This document shows, in pieces, positions 41,476 through 48,428 of a stretch of 64,000 nt of DNA. Source of the stretch: Cellulomonas sp. Root485. GTDB lineage: Bacteria; Actinomycetota; Actinomycetes; Actinomycetales; Cellulomonadaceae. A model generated the notes under the pieces. That model was not told where the DNA came from, did no database searches, and was given only the letters and a program-made list of their open reading frames with translations. Position numbers and translations under genes: made by a program. The stretch spans positions 345,914-409,913 of the forward strand of contig NZ_LMFC01000004.1 in NCBI RefSeq assembly GCF_001426705.1, written 5' to 3'. The first letter of the stretch is position 1, and every line of letters starts with the position of its first letter.

Positions 41476-42156
41476 ATGTCGGAGGAGCTCACGGCCGACG
41501 TGGCGGGCGTGGCGGCGCTCGGCGAACCGGTGCGTCGAGAGCTGTACTGCTACGTCGTCGCCCAGGGTGAGCCGGTCAGCCGCGAGTCGGCGGCCGGCGG
41601 TACCGGCGTCGCGCACCACGTCGCCAAGTTCCATCTCGACAAGCTCGTCGCGGCCGGGCTGCTGGAGGTGGAGTACCGGCGTCCCCCCGGTCGTGGCGGG
41701 CCGGGCGCAGGCCGCCCCTCGAAGCTGTACCGGCGCGCCGCCCGGGAGATCGCGGTCAGCCTGCCGGAGCGCCGGTACGACCTGGCGGGCCGCGTCATGG
41801 CCGAGGCCCTCACCCTCGTGGACCGCGACGGGATCCCGGTCGGGGACGCCCTGCACGCGGCGGCCCGCGAGACAGGCCGCCGGGTCGGCAGGGACGGCCC
41901 CGTCGACGAGGCCGGCGGTCGCGACGCCGTCAGCGGGGTGCTGGCGCGCCACGGGTACGAGCCGCGCACGGTCGACGACCAGATCGTGCTGACCAACTGC
42001 CCGTTCCACCGGCTCGCCGCGGACTACACGGGGCTCGTCTGCTCGATGAACCGGGACCTGGTTGACGGCGTCATCGACGCGATCTGTCCCGGCGCGCTGT
42101 CGGCGCGGCTCGACCCCGGCCCCGACCGCTGCTGCGTGATCGTCCGGGAGCCCTGA
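41476..42156 (+). CDS. ArsR/DeoR-like regulator with Cys-rich C-terminus (SufR-like)
   Basis: This 226-residue protein has an N-terminal winged helix (LGEPVRRELYCYVVAQGEPVSRESAAGGTGVAHHVAKFHLDKL in outline, residues 14-56) with the Arg-rich GRPSKLYRR wing. Its C-terminus contains an array C-x13-C-x14-C-x14-CC starting in NCPFHRLA. This layout resembles SufR-type regulators that bind an iron-sulfur cluster and control Fe-S assembly genes. No suf or isc genes are nearby, so its target is elsewhere or it senses something else. The ATG at 41476 has GGAGG 8 nt upstream. It ends 4 bp from the convergent secreted-protein gene. Confidence 0.75.
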   Translation: MSEELTADVAGVAALGEPVRRELYCYVVAQGEPVSRESAAGGTGVAHHVAKFHLDKLVAAGLLEVEYRRPPGRGGPGAGRPSKLYRRAAREIAVSLPERRYDLAGRVMAEALTLVDRDGIPVGDALHAAARETGRRVGRDGPVDEAGGRDAVSGVLARHGYEPRTVDDQIVLTNCPFHRLAADYTGLVCSMNRDLVDGVIDAICPGALSARLDPGPDRCCVIVREP

Positions 42157-42160
42157 GCGG

Positions 42161-42580
42161 TCAGAGGTGACCCGGGGTGCAGCCGGGCGTGTAGTAGCCC
42201 CACGCCGTCGTCGAACGGCTGGGTGAGCGGTTGCCCGCCTGGTCGACCGCCTGCACGGAGACCGTGCTGGTGCCCGGCTGCAGGAGGTGCAGCACGCCGT
42301 AGACGCCCGAGTAGGCGCCCTGGTCGGTGAGCACGCCGATCTCGACGCCGTTCGCCAGCACGCGGTAGACGATCTGGGACTGCGGCGTGACGTCGTCGGT
42401 GGATCGCTGGGTGCCGACGATGAGCATCAGGCACTGGAAGCCCGCGGTGTAGCCGAGGACCGGGGTGCTCGGGGGAGTCGTGTCCGCGCTCGCGGCCGCC
42501 GGGGCGGCGCCGGCGAGCGCGGTTGAGAGGAAGGTGACCGCTGCGACGGTCAGGGTCCGGATCTTTCGGGGTCGAGACAT
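42161..42580 (-). CDS. Small secreted protein with a fibronectin-III-like fold
   Basis: This 139-residue protein has a clear signal peptide (residues 1-31, ending in an Ala-rich AAPAAASA cleavage zone). The mature part reads like one Fn3-type domain: TTPPSTPVLGYTAG at the start, a YRVLANGVEIGVL strand pair, and VSVQAVDQAGNRSPSRST near the end. Two cysteines, one near each end (FQCLM, PGCTP), may form a disulfide. Isolated Fn3 domains of this kind occur as linkers in secreted cellulases, but here no catalytic domain is attached; it could be a remnant or a small binding module. Confidence 0.65.
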   Translation of the reverse strand: MSRPRKIRTLTVAAVTFLSTALAGAAPAAASADTTPPSTPVLGYTAGFQCLMLIVGTQRSTDDVTPQSQIVYRVLANGVEIGVLTDQGAYSGVYGVLHLLQPGTSTVSVQAVDQAGNRSPSRSTTAWGYYTPGCTPGHL

Positions 42581-42743
42581 CGGTCCTCCTCGGGCCGTTC
42601 GCTCTGCTTCCGGGGGTGACGTGACGCTCGCGTCGTGGGCGGCACGTCCGTGGAGGAACGTGGCTGGCGTTCTTCTAAAGGACGACGGATTAGACGCTAG
42701 AACGTCGGTCGCCGGTCGGCAACTCGACCTCCCACAGGCTTGG

Positions 42744-43526
42744 TCAGCCCGCGAGCCCGCGAGGACGCGCTCGCCGCCGGGGCGCGCCGATCGCCCGCGC
42801 CACCGAGCGGGGCATCACCCGTGCGGCGCCGGAGCCCAGCTGGTAGCGCAGGCTCGGCGTGGAGATGACGGCGCCGCGCCGGACGTCGGCCAGGGCGGTG
42901 GCGACGACGTCCTCGGCACGCAGCCAGGCGATCTCGGGCAGCCACGTCATGTCGATGCCGGCGCGGTCGTGGAACGAGGTGTGGACGAACCCGGGGCACA
43001 CGACGGTCGCGGTGACCCCGGTGCCCCGCAGCTCGACCGCCAGCCCTTCCGTGAACGTCCGGACCCACGCCTTGTGCGCGGAGTACGTGCCGAGCGTGAT
43101 GAGCGCGGCGACCGACGCGACGTTGAGGATCGCGCCGCGCCCGCGCGCGGTCATCTGCCCCGCAGCGGCGTGCGACAGCACGAGGACGGCGCGGACCATG
43201 AGGTCGAGCACGGCCTCCTCGCGACCGACGTCGCCGCCCACGAACCGTTGCCCCGCAGCTGCGCCGGCGTTGTTGACCAGCAGCCCGACCGGGCGCTCGG
43301 CCGTCCGGAGCCGCTCGGCGACGCGCTCGACGTCGCCGCGTACCGACAGGTCGGCGACGAGGATCTCGACGCGGACGCCGGCAGCGCCCTCCAGCTGACC
43401 GGCCAGCCGCTCGAGCCGCTCGGAGTCCCGGTCGACGAGGACCAGGTCGTGGCGAGCGGTGGCGAGCTGCCAGGCGAACTCGCGCCCCAGCCCGGCGGCC
43501 GCGCCGGTGATCAGTGCGGTACCCAC
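42744..43526 (-). CDS. Short-chain dehydrogenase/reductase (SDR)
   Basis: This 260-residue classical-type SDR has the NAD(P) motif TGAAAGLGREFA (residues 7-18), a basic-acidic VDRDSERL loop, the NNAGAA motif, and the catalytic YSAHK with Ser in NVASVAAL. A C-terminal basic tail (RRRARPRG) is present. The substrate is unknown. It is divergent from the cupredoxin operon, and an 18-bp perfect palindrome lies 24 bp upstream of its start, so the two could share a regulator. Otherwise nothing links it to that operon. Confidence 0.87.
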   Translation of the reverse strand: MGTALITGAAAGLGREFAWQLATARHDLVLVDRDSERLERLAGQLEGAAGVRVEILVADLSVRGDVERVAERLRTAERPVGLLVNNAGAAAGQRFVGGDVGREEAVLDLMVRAVLVLSHAAAGQMTARGRGAILNVASVAALITLGTYSAHKAWVRTFTEGLAVELRGTGVTATVVCPGFVHTSFHDRAGIDMTWLPEIAWLRAEDVVATALADVRRGAVISTPSLRYQLGSGAARVMPRSVARAIGAPRRRARPRGLAG

Positions 43527-43549
43527 GGCACCACCGTAGGGGGCGACCG

Positions 43550-43567
43550 CGACCCGTCGACGGGTCG
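43550..43567. promoter_or_regulatory. 18-bp perfect palindrome in the divergent SDR-cupredoxin region
   Basis: CGACCCGTCGACGGGTCG is perfectly symmetric and lies 24 bp from the SDR start and about 180 bp from the cupredoxin start. It could be an operator serving one or both genes; nothing else supports this, and GC-rich palindromes are frequent here. Confidence 0.4.
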
Positions 43568-43680
43568 GGCGCGGGGCCGAGCGGTCCGTGCCCGTGGTGG
43601 GTGAAGACGTCGGGCCGGTGTATCCGTCATTCCGGTGGGTGCTCGTTCAGTCAGGCACCTCGTCACACAGCGATCCACCG

Positions 43681-43708
43681 CGGCACGGAGGTTCTGCTCT
43701 CCGTGCCG
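43681..43708 (+). promoter_or_regulatory. Leader hairpin upstream of the cupredoxin-peptide operon
   Basis: A perfect 10-bp stem (43681-43690 with 43699-43708) with an 8-nt loop lies 41 nt before the cupredoxin start and is followed by GTGTTCTT. It may be a leader terminator or simply stabilise the transcript. Confidence 0.45.
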
Positions 43709-43749
43709 GTGTGTTCTTCCGGGATCCGGACGAGGTCGAACGGGGGGCA

Positions 43750-44163
43750 ATGATGAGATTTCCGCGGATCACGGTCGCCGCCGCGCTCGTCGTCGCTGCC
43801 ATGGCGGTTCCCGCTGCCGCGCCACCGCTGGACGCGCGGCCGGCCGGCGTGATCGGCATGGGGCACGAGGGGTACCGGATCGGCGGCGTCCATGACGCTC
43901 ACCTGGGAACCGACGGCGTCCCGGTGATCACGATCCATCGCGGGGACCGGCTGACGTTCCAGAACGACTCGCGATGGGTGCACATCATCGGTCCCGGAAA
44001 GCGCGGGCTGCTCACCGACCCGGGCGACGGCGCGATGACGCCTCTGAAGATGCTCGAGGAGAACGACGTGTTCAGCACGCACGCGTGGACGACCGAGGGC
44101 ACGTTCGACCTCACCTGCACGGTGCACCCCGACATGAACGCGAAGGTCGTCGTCGTGCCGTGA
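43750..44163 (+). CDS. Exported cupredoxin (plastocyanin/azurin-like copper protein)
   Basis: This 137-residue protein has a signal peptide (hydrophobic residues 9-24) and a single cupredoxin domain. A full type-1 copper site is visible: His78 in RWVHII, Cys123, His126 and Met129 in LTCTVHPDM. It should carry single electrons on the outer face of the membrane. It is the first gene of an unusual operon that continues with a 31-residue peptide, an adenylate-forming enzyme, two membrane proteins and a ferric-reductase-like flavocytochrome, so it may exchange electrons with that flavocytochrome. ATGs at 43750 and 43753 follow a run of G that serves as ribosome site. Confidence 0.88.
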   Translation: MMRFPRITVAAALVVAAMAVPAAAPPLDARPAGVIGMGHEGYRIGGVHDAHLGTDGVPVITIHRGDRLTFQNDSRWVHIIGPGKRGLLTDPGDGAMTPLKMLEENDVFSTHAWTTEGTFDLTCTVHPDMNAKVVVVP

Positions 44164-44229
44164 CCACAGAGCGTGCCGACCAACCCGGTCGGTCGATCGA
44201 CCTCGACACCACGGGGGGAGGGGAAAGCC

Positions 44230-44325
44230 ATGAAGTCACTGCTCAAGAGCGCGAAGCACGCGAAGTACGTGCTGGGTTCGCTGTCGGCCGTCATGTTCGC
44301 CGTCGGCGCCGGGAACGGTTTCTGA
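44230..44325 (+). CDS. 31-residue peptide, candidate precursor of a modified peptide
   Basis: A very strong ribosome site (GGGGGGAGGGG, ending 5 nt before the ATG at 44230) precedes this 31-codon gene. The peptide has a basic N-terminal third (MKSLLKSAKHAKY), a hydrophobic middle (residues 14-25) and a GAGNGF end. It lacks Cys and has few Ser. It lies 66 nt after the cupredoxin gene and is followed at once by a perfect 14-bp hairpin and then by a PaaK/F390-synthetase-like adenylating enzyme. This order (small gene, hairpin, enzyme, membrane proteins) is the usual layout of ribosomally made, enzyme-modified peptides. I know of no named family. It could instead be a small membrane subunit of the electron-transfer complex. 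Confidence 0.7.
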   Translation: MKSLLKSAKHAKYVLGSLSAVMFAVGAGNGF

Positions 44326-44335
44326 CCGTCACCCC

Positions 44336-44373
44336 AGACTGTCCGCCCGGCCATCGCTTCGGGCGGACAGTCT
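44336..44373 (+). terminator. Intercistronic hairpin after the 31-residue peptide gene
   Basis: A perfect 14-bp stem (44336-44349 with 44360-44373) with a 10-nt loop lies between the peptide gene and the adenylate-forming enzyme gene. As a partial terminator it would make the peptide and cupredoxin mRNA more abundant than that of the downstream enzymes. Confidence 0.75.
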
Positions 44374-44404
44374 CCGACCCTCGTCACCAGGACAGGAGCA
44401 AGCC

Positions 44405-45826
44405 GTGCTAGAGACCGGAGTTCGCCAGCTGCGCATGGCGTTGAGCATGGTGTGGGGCCGACCGTTCCACACCGACTCCCTGACGCGGCTCGTCGCCGAC
44501 GCGGTCGCCACGATCGACGAGTTCGGTGAGCTCGGCCTCGAGGCCCGGGAGGTCATCGAGACGCCCTTCGCCGACGACGCCGACCGGGTCGACCACGCGG
44601 ACCGGTCGCTGCGGCGCACGGCGCGACGGCTGGCGGAGCTGTCGCCGTTCTACGCCGAGTGGTTCGCCGCCCACGGTTTCCAGGCCCGCACCGCCGATGC
44701 CACCACGTTGCTCGGACTGCCGGTCACCACGAAGGACCACCTCATGAGCCGGCCTCGCGACTTCGTCTGCCGCGGCAGCCAGCCGCACCTGGCGACCCGG
44801 ACGACAGGCACCACCGGCCGAGCCCTGGAGGTCTGGCTGTCCCGGTACGAGCTCGAGGTCGCTGCGGCGCTCGGCGCCCTGAGCGCGGTCCTGCACGACG
44901 AGCTCCACGGCGGCGACCTCATGCAGGTGCACGTCAGCTCCCGGGCGACCGCCGCCGTGCAGCTCTCCGCCATGACGTGCCGCCTGGTCGGTGCGCGCTG
45001 CCGGGTCCTGGGCATCATCGCCGTCGACGACGCGCTCGACGCGCTCGCCGGCAGTGCCACCACGATGTCGGTCAACGCCAGCTATCTGGCCGAGCTGGTG
45101 GTGGCCGCCCAGCGCCGAGGTCTCGGCCCGGCCGACTTCCGCCTCCGCCGCATCGACTGCGTGAGCGAGATCCTGTCACCCGCTGTCCGCGCCGCTGCCG
45201 AACAGGTCCTCGGTGCACCGGTGTCGGACAACTTCGGCATGACCGAGGTCATCCCCGTGACCGGCACCAGCTGCTCGGCGGGGCACCTCCATCACGACCT
45301 GACCATGGGGCACGTGGAGGTCCTCGGTCTGCGGTCGGGCGTCGCAGCGATGCCGGGGGAGCTCGGCACCCTCGTCGTCACGCCGTACTTCCCCTACCGG
45401 GAGTGCATGCCCGTCCTGCGGTACGACACCCGTGACGTCGTGCGTCAGCTCCCCGGCCCGGTCGACTGCGAACAGGCCGGCATCCCCGCCACCAGCGCCG
45501 TGCTGGGCAAGGCGACCCAGCTGATCGAGGTCACGCCGGAACGCGTCATCACCCCCCGTGAGCTGGTCGAAGCGGTCGAGGACCTGCCCAGCAGGCCGTG
45601 GCCGGCGCGCTTCCACGCGGAACCGGAGGACGGTCGCCTGCGCATCGACCTGCCGGCCGGTGCGGTGGCCGGGCTGAGCAACGCCGGGCTGACCGACCAC
45701 TTCGCCGAACGTGGCCTGGATGCTCAGGTGCGCGTCCTGGAGGACCATCGGGCACCGGGCCTGCGACGCGTGCGCAGCGACCTGCGCGAGCTCTCCTTCG
45801 CCGCTGCTGAGCCGGTGGGAGCCTGA
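44405..45826 (+). CDS. PaaK/F390-synthetase-like adenylate-forming enzyme
   Basis: This 473-residue cytoplasmic enzyme of the ANL superfamily resembles phenylacetate-CoA ligases and coenzyme F390 synthetases. It would activate a carboxylate or phenol with ATP. The ATP loop TTGTTGRALEVW lies at residues 133-144, the adenine motif in NFGMTEVIPVTG, and the ribose-binding Asp in YDTRDVV. A small C-terminal domain is present, but where the family often has a catalytic Lys the end reads HRAPGLRRVRSDLREL, so I see no obvious Lys. No CoA-pathway or aromatic-degradation genes are near. Its place next to the peptide gene suggests the peptide, or a group to be joined to it, as substrate. The GTG at 44405 has GGAG upstream. 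Confidence 0.8.
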   Translation: MLETGVRQLRMALSMVWGRPFHTDSLTRLVADAVATIDEFGELGLEAREVIETPFADDADRVDHADRSLRRTARRLAELSPFYAEWFAAHGFQARTADATTLLGLPVTTKDHLMSRPRDFVCRGSQPHLATRTTGTTGRALEVWLSRYELEVAAALGALSAVLHDELHGGDLMQVHVSSRATAAVQLSAMTCRLVGARCRVLGIIAVDDALDALAGSATTMSVNASYLAELVVAAQRRGLGPADFRLRRIDCVSEILSPAVRAAAEQVLGAPVSDNFGMTEVIPVTGTSCSAGHLHHDLTMGHVEVLGLRSGVAAMPGELGTLVVTPYFPYRECMPVLRYDTRDVVRQLPGPVDCEQAGIPATSAVLGKATQLIEVTPERVITPRELVEAVEDLPSRPWPARFHAEPEDGRLRIDLPAGAVAGLSNAGLTDHFAERGLDAQVRVLEDHRAPGLRRVRSDLRELSFAAAEPVGA

Positions 45827-45827
45827 C

Positions 45828-46760
45828 ATGTCGACGCCGACCTCGGCCACCCTCCCCACCCTGCTGGCGCTGTGCGTGGCCATCACGGGGACGCTCATCA
45901 CCATCGCGCTCTGCGTCCTCTACCTGCGACGCGTCCGGATGGACCGCCCGGCGATCGGCACGTTCAACGGCTCGGACATCGTCGTCCTCTTCGGTTTCAT
46001 CGTCGCGCTGCCGCTGTTCTACCTGATCCTGCCGCTCACGCCGTTGCTGGTCGCCCTCGGCCTGACCTTCACCTCGGCCCTGGTGATCGGGTTGCGGCCG
46101 ATGATCGGGCCCACCGCCACGTGGATCGTCGTCGGCATCGTGATCGCCGCCAACATCTGGATGGGTCGGACGATGCTCGGCACCGTGGTGGGCTGGCAGC
46201 TGTTCTGGATCGAGAACGACATCCTCGTCGTCTGCGCGGCTGTCACGACCGCGAACCTCTACGTGCAGGGCGGGATGAGGCTGCGGCACGTCGCCTGGTT
46301 CGGCCTGATCCTGGCGGTCTACGACGCCATCTTCACCTTCGTCTGGCCCGTCACGAACACCCTCGCCCAACGCTTCATCGGGTGGCCGTTCGACCCGTCC
46401 GTGGGCTTTCGCATCGGCATCTACAACGCGACCATCGGCCTGGGCGACCTGCTCGTCTACGGCCTGTTCGTGATCGCCGCACTGAAGGCGTACGGTCCGC
46501 GAGCGGCGCGGGGGGCGACGATCATCGCTGTGCTGTGCGGAGCGGTCGTGCCGGCGCTGCTTCCCGTCCTGACCGACGTGTTCATCGACGCACGGACCGA
46601 CGTCATCGTGCCCGCGCAGGCGGCGTTCGGCCCGGCGGCCTTCCTGTACTACCGGTGGCTGCGGCGCACGTACGGGGCCGAGCGCACCATGGCGGGCTTC
46701 CTCGGTGAGCTCGACGTCGACCGCCCGTCGACGCCGGCACTGGCAGCCAGCGTGCCGTGA
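45828..46760 (+). CDS. Multipass membrane protein of unknown function
   Basis: I do not recognise a named family for this 310-residue protein. About eight hydrophobic helices are seen, starting with LLALCVAITGTLITIALCVLYL and including VVLFGFIVALPLFYLILPL, TWIVVGIVIAANIWMG and VYGLFVIAAL. Conserved-looking polar spots inside the membrane region (ENDILVVCAA, YDAIFTF, NATIGLGDLLVYG) suggest an active or cofactor-binding membrane protein rather than a plain anchor. It starts 1 nt after the stop of the adenylating enzyme and overlaps the next small gene by 1 bp, so its expression is coupled to both. A role as transporter, quinone-linked subunit or membrane peptidase for the 31-residue peptide is possible, but none can be shown. 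Confidence 0.75.
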   Translation: MSTPTSATLPTLLALCVAITGTLITIALCVLYLRRVRMDRPAIGTFNGSDIVVLFGFIVALPLFYLILPLTPLLVALGLTFTSALVIGLRPMIGPTATWIVVGIVIAANIWMGRTMLGTVVGWQLFWIENDILVVCAAVTTANLYVQGGMRLRHVAWFGLILAVYDAIFTFVWPVTNTLAQRFIGWPFDPSVGFRIGIYNATIGLGDLLVYGLFVIAALKAYGPRAARGATIIAVLCGAVVPALLPVLTDVFIDARTDVIVPAQAAFGPAAFLYYRWLRRTYGAERTMAGFLGELDVDRPSTPALAASVP

Positions 46761-46906
46761 TGGCGGGTCAGTGGTGGCAGCGGCACTGGGCGACGGTCGT
46801 GCTGGCCGGCGTGGCGCTCACCGTAGGGCTGTGGCTGGGTCTGACCGCTCCCGTCACGTCGCCGGTGAACCAGCTCCCGAGCACCGCTCCCGTCCACGGG
46901 CCATGA
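46760..46906 (+). CDS. 48-residue single-helix membrane protein
   Basis: This tiny gene starts with the ATG formed in the TGATG junction with the preceding gene and ends in the ATGA overlap with the next. The product has a Trp-rich cytoplasmic start (MAGQWWQRHW), one hydrophobic helix (about residues 12-29) and a Pro-rich outer tail. Such peptides are often small stabilising subunits of membrane redox complexes. The double overlap makes it a real gene despite its size. Confidence 0.75.
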   Translation: MAGQWWQRHWATVVLAGVALTVGLWLGLTAPVTSPVNQLPSTAPVHGP

Positions 46907-48213
46907 GCGCCGACCGCGGACCAGGCAACGCGGCCCTCCCGCAGGCCCTGATCGTGCTGGGGGCCGTGGTCGCCGTGTGGCCGGTCCGGCCGTCGGCCAC
47001 CGGGATCACCGGCGACGTCGTCATCGCCCACGTCTCGGGGATGCTCGCCGGGTACGGCGCCGTCGTCCTCGTCGCGCTGATGTCGCGGTGGCCCGTGATC
47101 GAACGTGCCGTCGGCGCCGACGAGCTCGCCCGGTGGCACGCGCGCGGCGGCCGGCTGGTCATGGCCCTCATCGTCACCCACGCCTGCGCCGCGGTCGTCG
47201 TCTGGGCCAGGCTCCGTGGCATCGACGCCGGGAGCGCCCTGATCGAGGTGGTGCGCATGCCCGGCGTGGCCGCCGCCGTCGTCGCCCTCGTGCTCCTCCT
47301 GGCCGTCGCCGGCACCTCGATCCGCCGCGCCCGGCGCAGGATCCGGTACGAGACCTGGCACGGCATCCACCTGGTGAGCTACCTGGCCGTCGCGGCCGGG
47401 TTCGTCCACCAGCTGGCCGGACCGGACCTCGCAGGGCACCGGGCGGTGCAGGTGGGCTGGTCCCTGCTCTACACGGCAGCGTTCGCGCTCGTCGTGCACT
47501 ACCGGCTCCTGGTGCCGCTCCGCACGGCGATGCGGCACCGGTTGCGTGTCGCGGACGTGGTCGAGGAAGGCGCCGGAACCGTCTCGATCACCGTGGGCGG
47601 GAGCCGTCTCCACGAGCTGCGAGCCCAGCCGGGACAGTACTTCCGCTGGCGGTTCCTCACCCCGGACACCTGGCTCAGCGCCCACCCGTTCTCGTTGTCC
47701 GCACCACCGGCTCACGACTCGTTCCGCCTCACCGTCTCGGCCCGGGGAGACGGGACCCACGCACTGCAGTCGATCGAGCCCGGCACCCGGGTCGTCGCCG
47801 AGGGCCCGTACGGAATCCTGACCGAGCGCCGGCGCACCCGACGCGACGTCGTGCTGATCGCCGGTGGTGTCGGGATCGCCCCCATGAGAGCGCTGTTCGA
47901 GACGCTGGCCATACCACCCGGCGGCGACGTGCTCCTGCTGTACCGCACGGCCGACCCCGAGCACGCGCTGCTCGGCGACGAGCTCGACCGGCTCGCGCAG
48001 CGTGCCGGCGCTCGGCTCCACTACCTGACCCAGCCGGGGGGAGGGGAGCTCACCGCTGCCTCCCTGCTCGGCCGGGTGCCGGACCTGGTGACCCGGGACG
48101 TGTTCATCTGCGGGCCGCCCGCCATGACCCGCACGCTCATGGCGGACCTGACCCGTGCCGGGCTGCCGCGAGCACACCTGCACGCCGAGGGCTACCACTC
48201 CGGCAGCCACTAG
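46903..48213 (+). CDS. Ferric-reductase-like flavocytochrome (FRE/NOX family)
   Basis: This 436-residue protein has an N-terminal ferric-reductase-like membrane domain with about six helices and a C-terminal cytoplasmic FAD/NAD(P)H module of ferredoxin reductase type. Candidate haem b ligands are in ARWHARGG with the His 14 residues on (IVTHA), and in TWHGIHLVSY with GFVHQ. FAD binding is shown by HPFSLSAPP, and NAD(P)H binding by IAGGVGIAPMRAL and FICGPPAMTRTL. It would move electrons from cytoplasmic NAD(P)H across the membrane to an outside acceptor, possibly the cupredoxin of the same operon, a metal ion or oxygen. There is no [2Fe-2S] domain. The ATGA overlap with the 48-residue gene couples them. 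Confidence 0.88.
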   Translation: MSADRGPGNAALPQALIVLGAVVAVWPVRPSATGITGDVVIAHVSGMLAGYGAVVLVALMSRWPVIERAVGADELARWHARGGRLVMALIVTHACAAVVVWARLRGIDAGSALIEVVRMPGVAAAVVALVLLLAVAGTSIRRARRRIRYETWHGIHLVSYLAVAAGFVHQLAGPDLAGHRAVQVGWSLLYTAAFALVVHYRLLVPLRTAMRHRLRVADVVEEGAGTVSITVGGSRLHELRAQPGQYFRWRFLTPDTWLSAHPFSLSAPPAHDSFRLTVSARGDGTHALQSIEPGTRVVAEGPYGILTERRRTRRDVVLIAGGVGIAPMRALFETLAIPPGGDVLLLYRTADPEHALLGDELDRLAQRAGARLHYLTQPGGGELTAASLLGRVPDLVTRDVFICGPPAMTRTLMADLTRAGLPRAHLHAEGYHSGSH

Positions 48214-48428
48214 CTCCGACGGGCCCGGCGGACGCGGACCGCAGCCGGCTGTGACGCCTCGACGATCACGCCGCTCGCGCGGACCCATCGATCTGGGCCT
48301 GTTCGAGGTCTACGGTGAAGGTTGCTCTTCATCGAAGGTTCCGAGGTCCTGGTGGCTCTTCCACGTGCCGAGAGCGGCTGGCTCGTCGCCGGGCGACGCG
48401 TGGCCAGGCACGACATGAGGGAGCAACC

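Noticed and set aside
44405..45826. Phenylacetate degradation enzyme PaaK proper
   Set aside because: No paa ring-hydroxylating genes are near, and the gene is coupled to membrane redox genes instead.
43750..48213. Methanobactin-like or lanthipeptide cluster
   Set aside because: The peptide has no Cys and few Ser/Thr, and no LanM/LanC, MbnB/MbnC, radical-SAM or YcaO gene is present in the operon.
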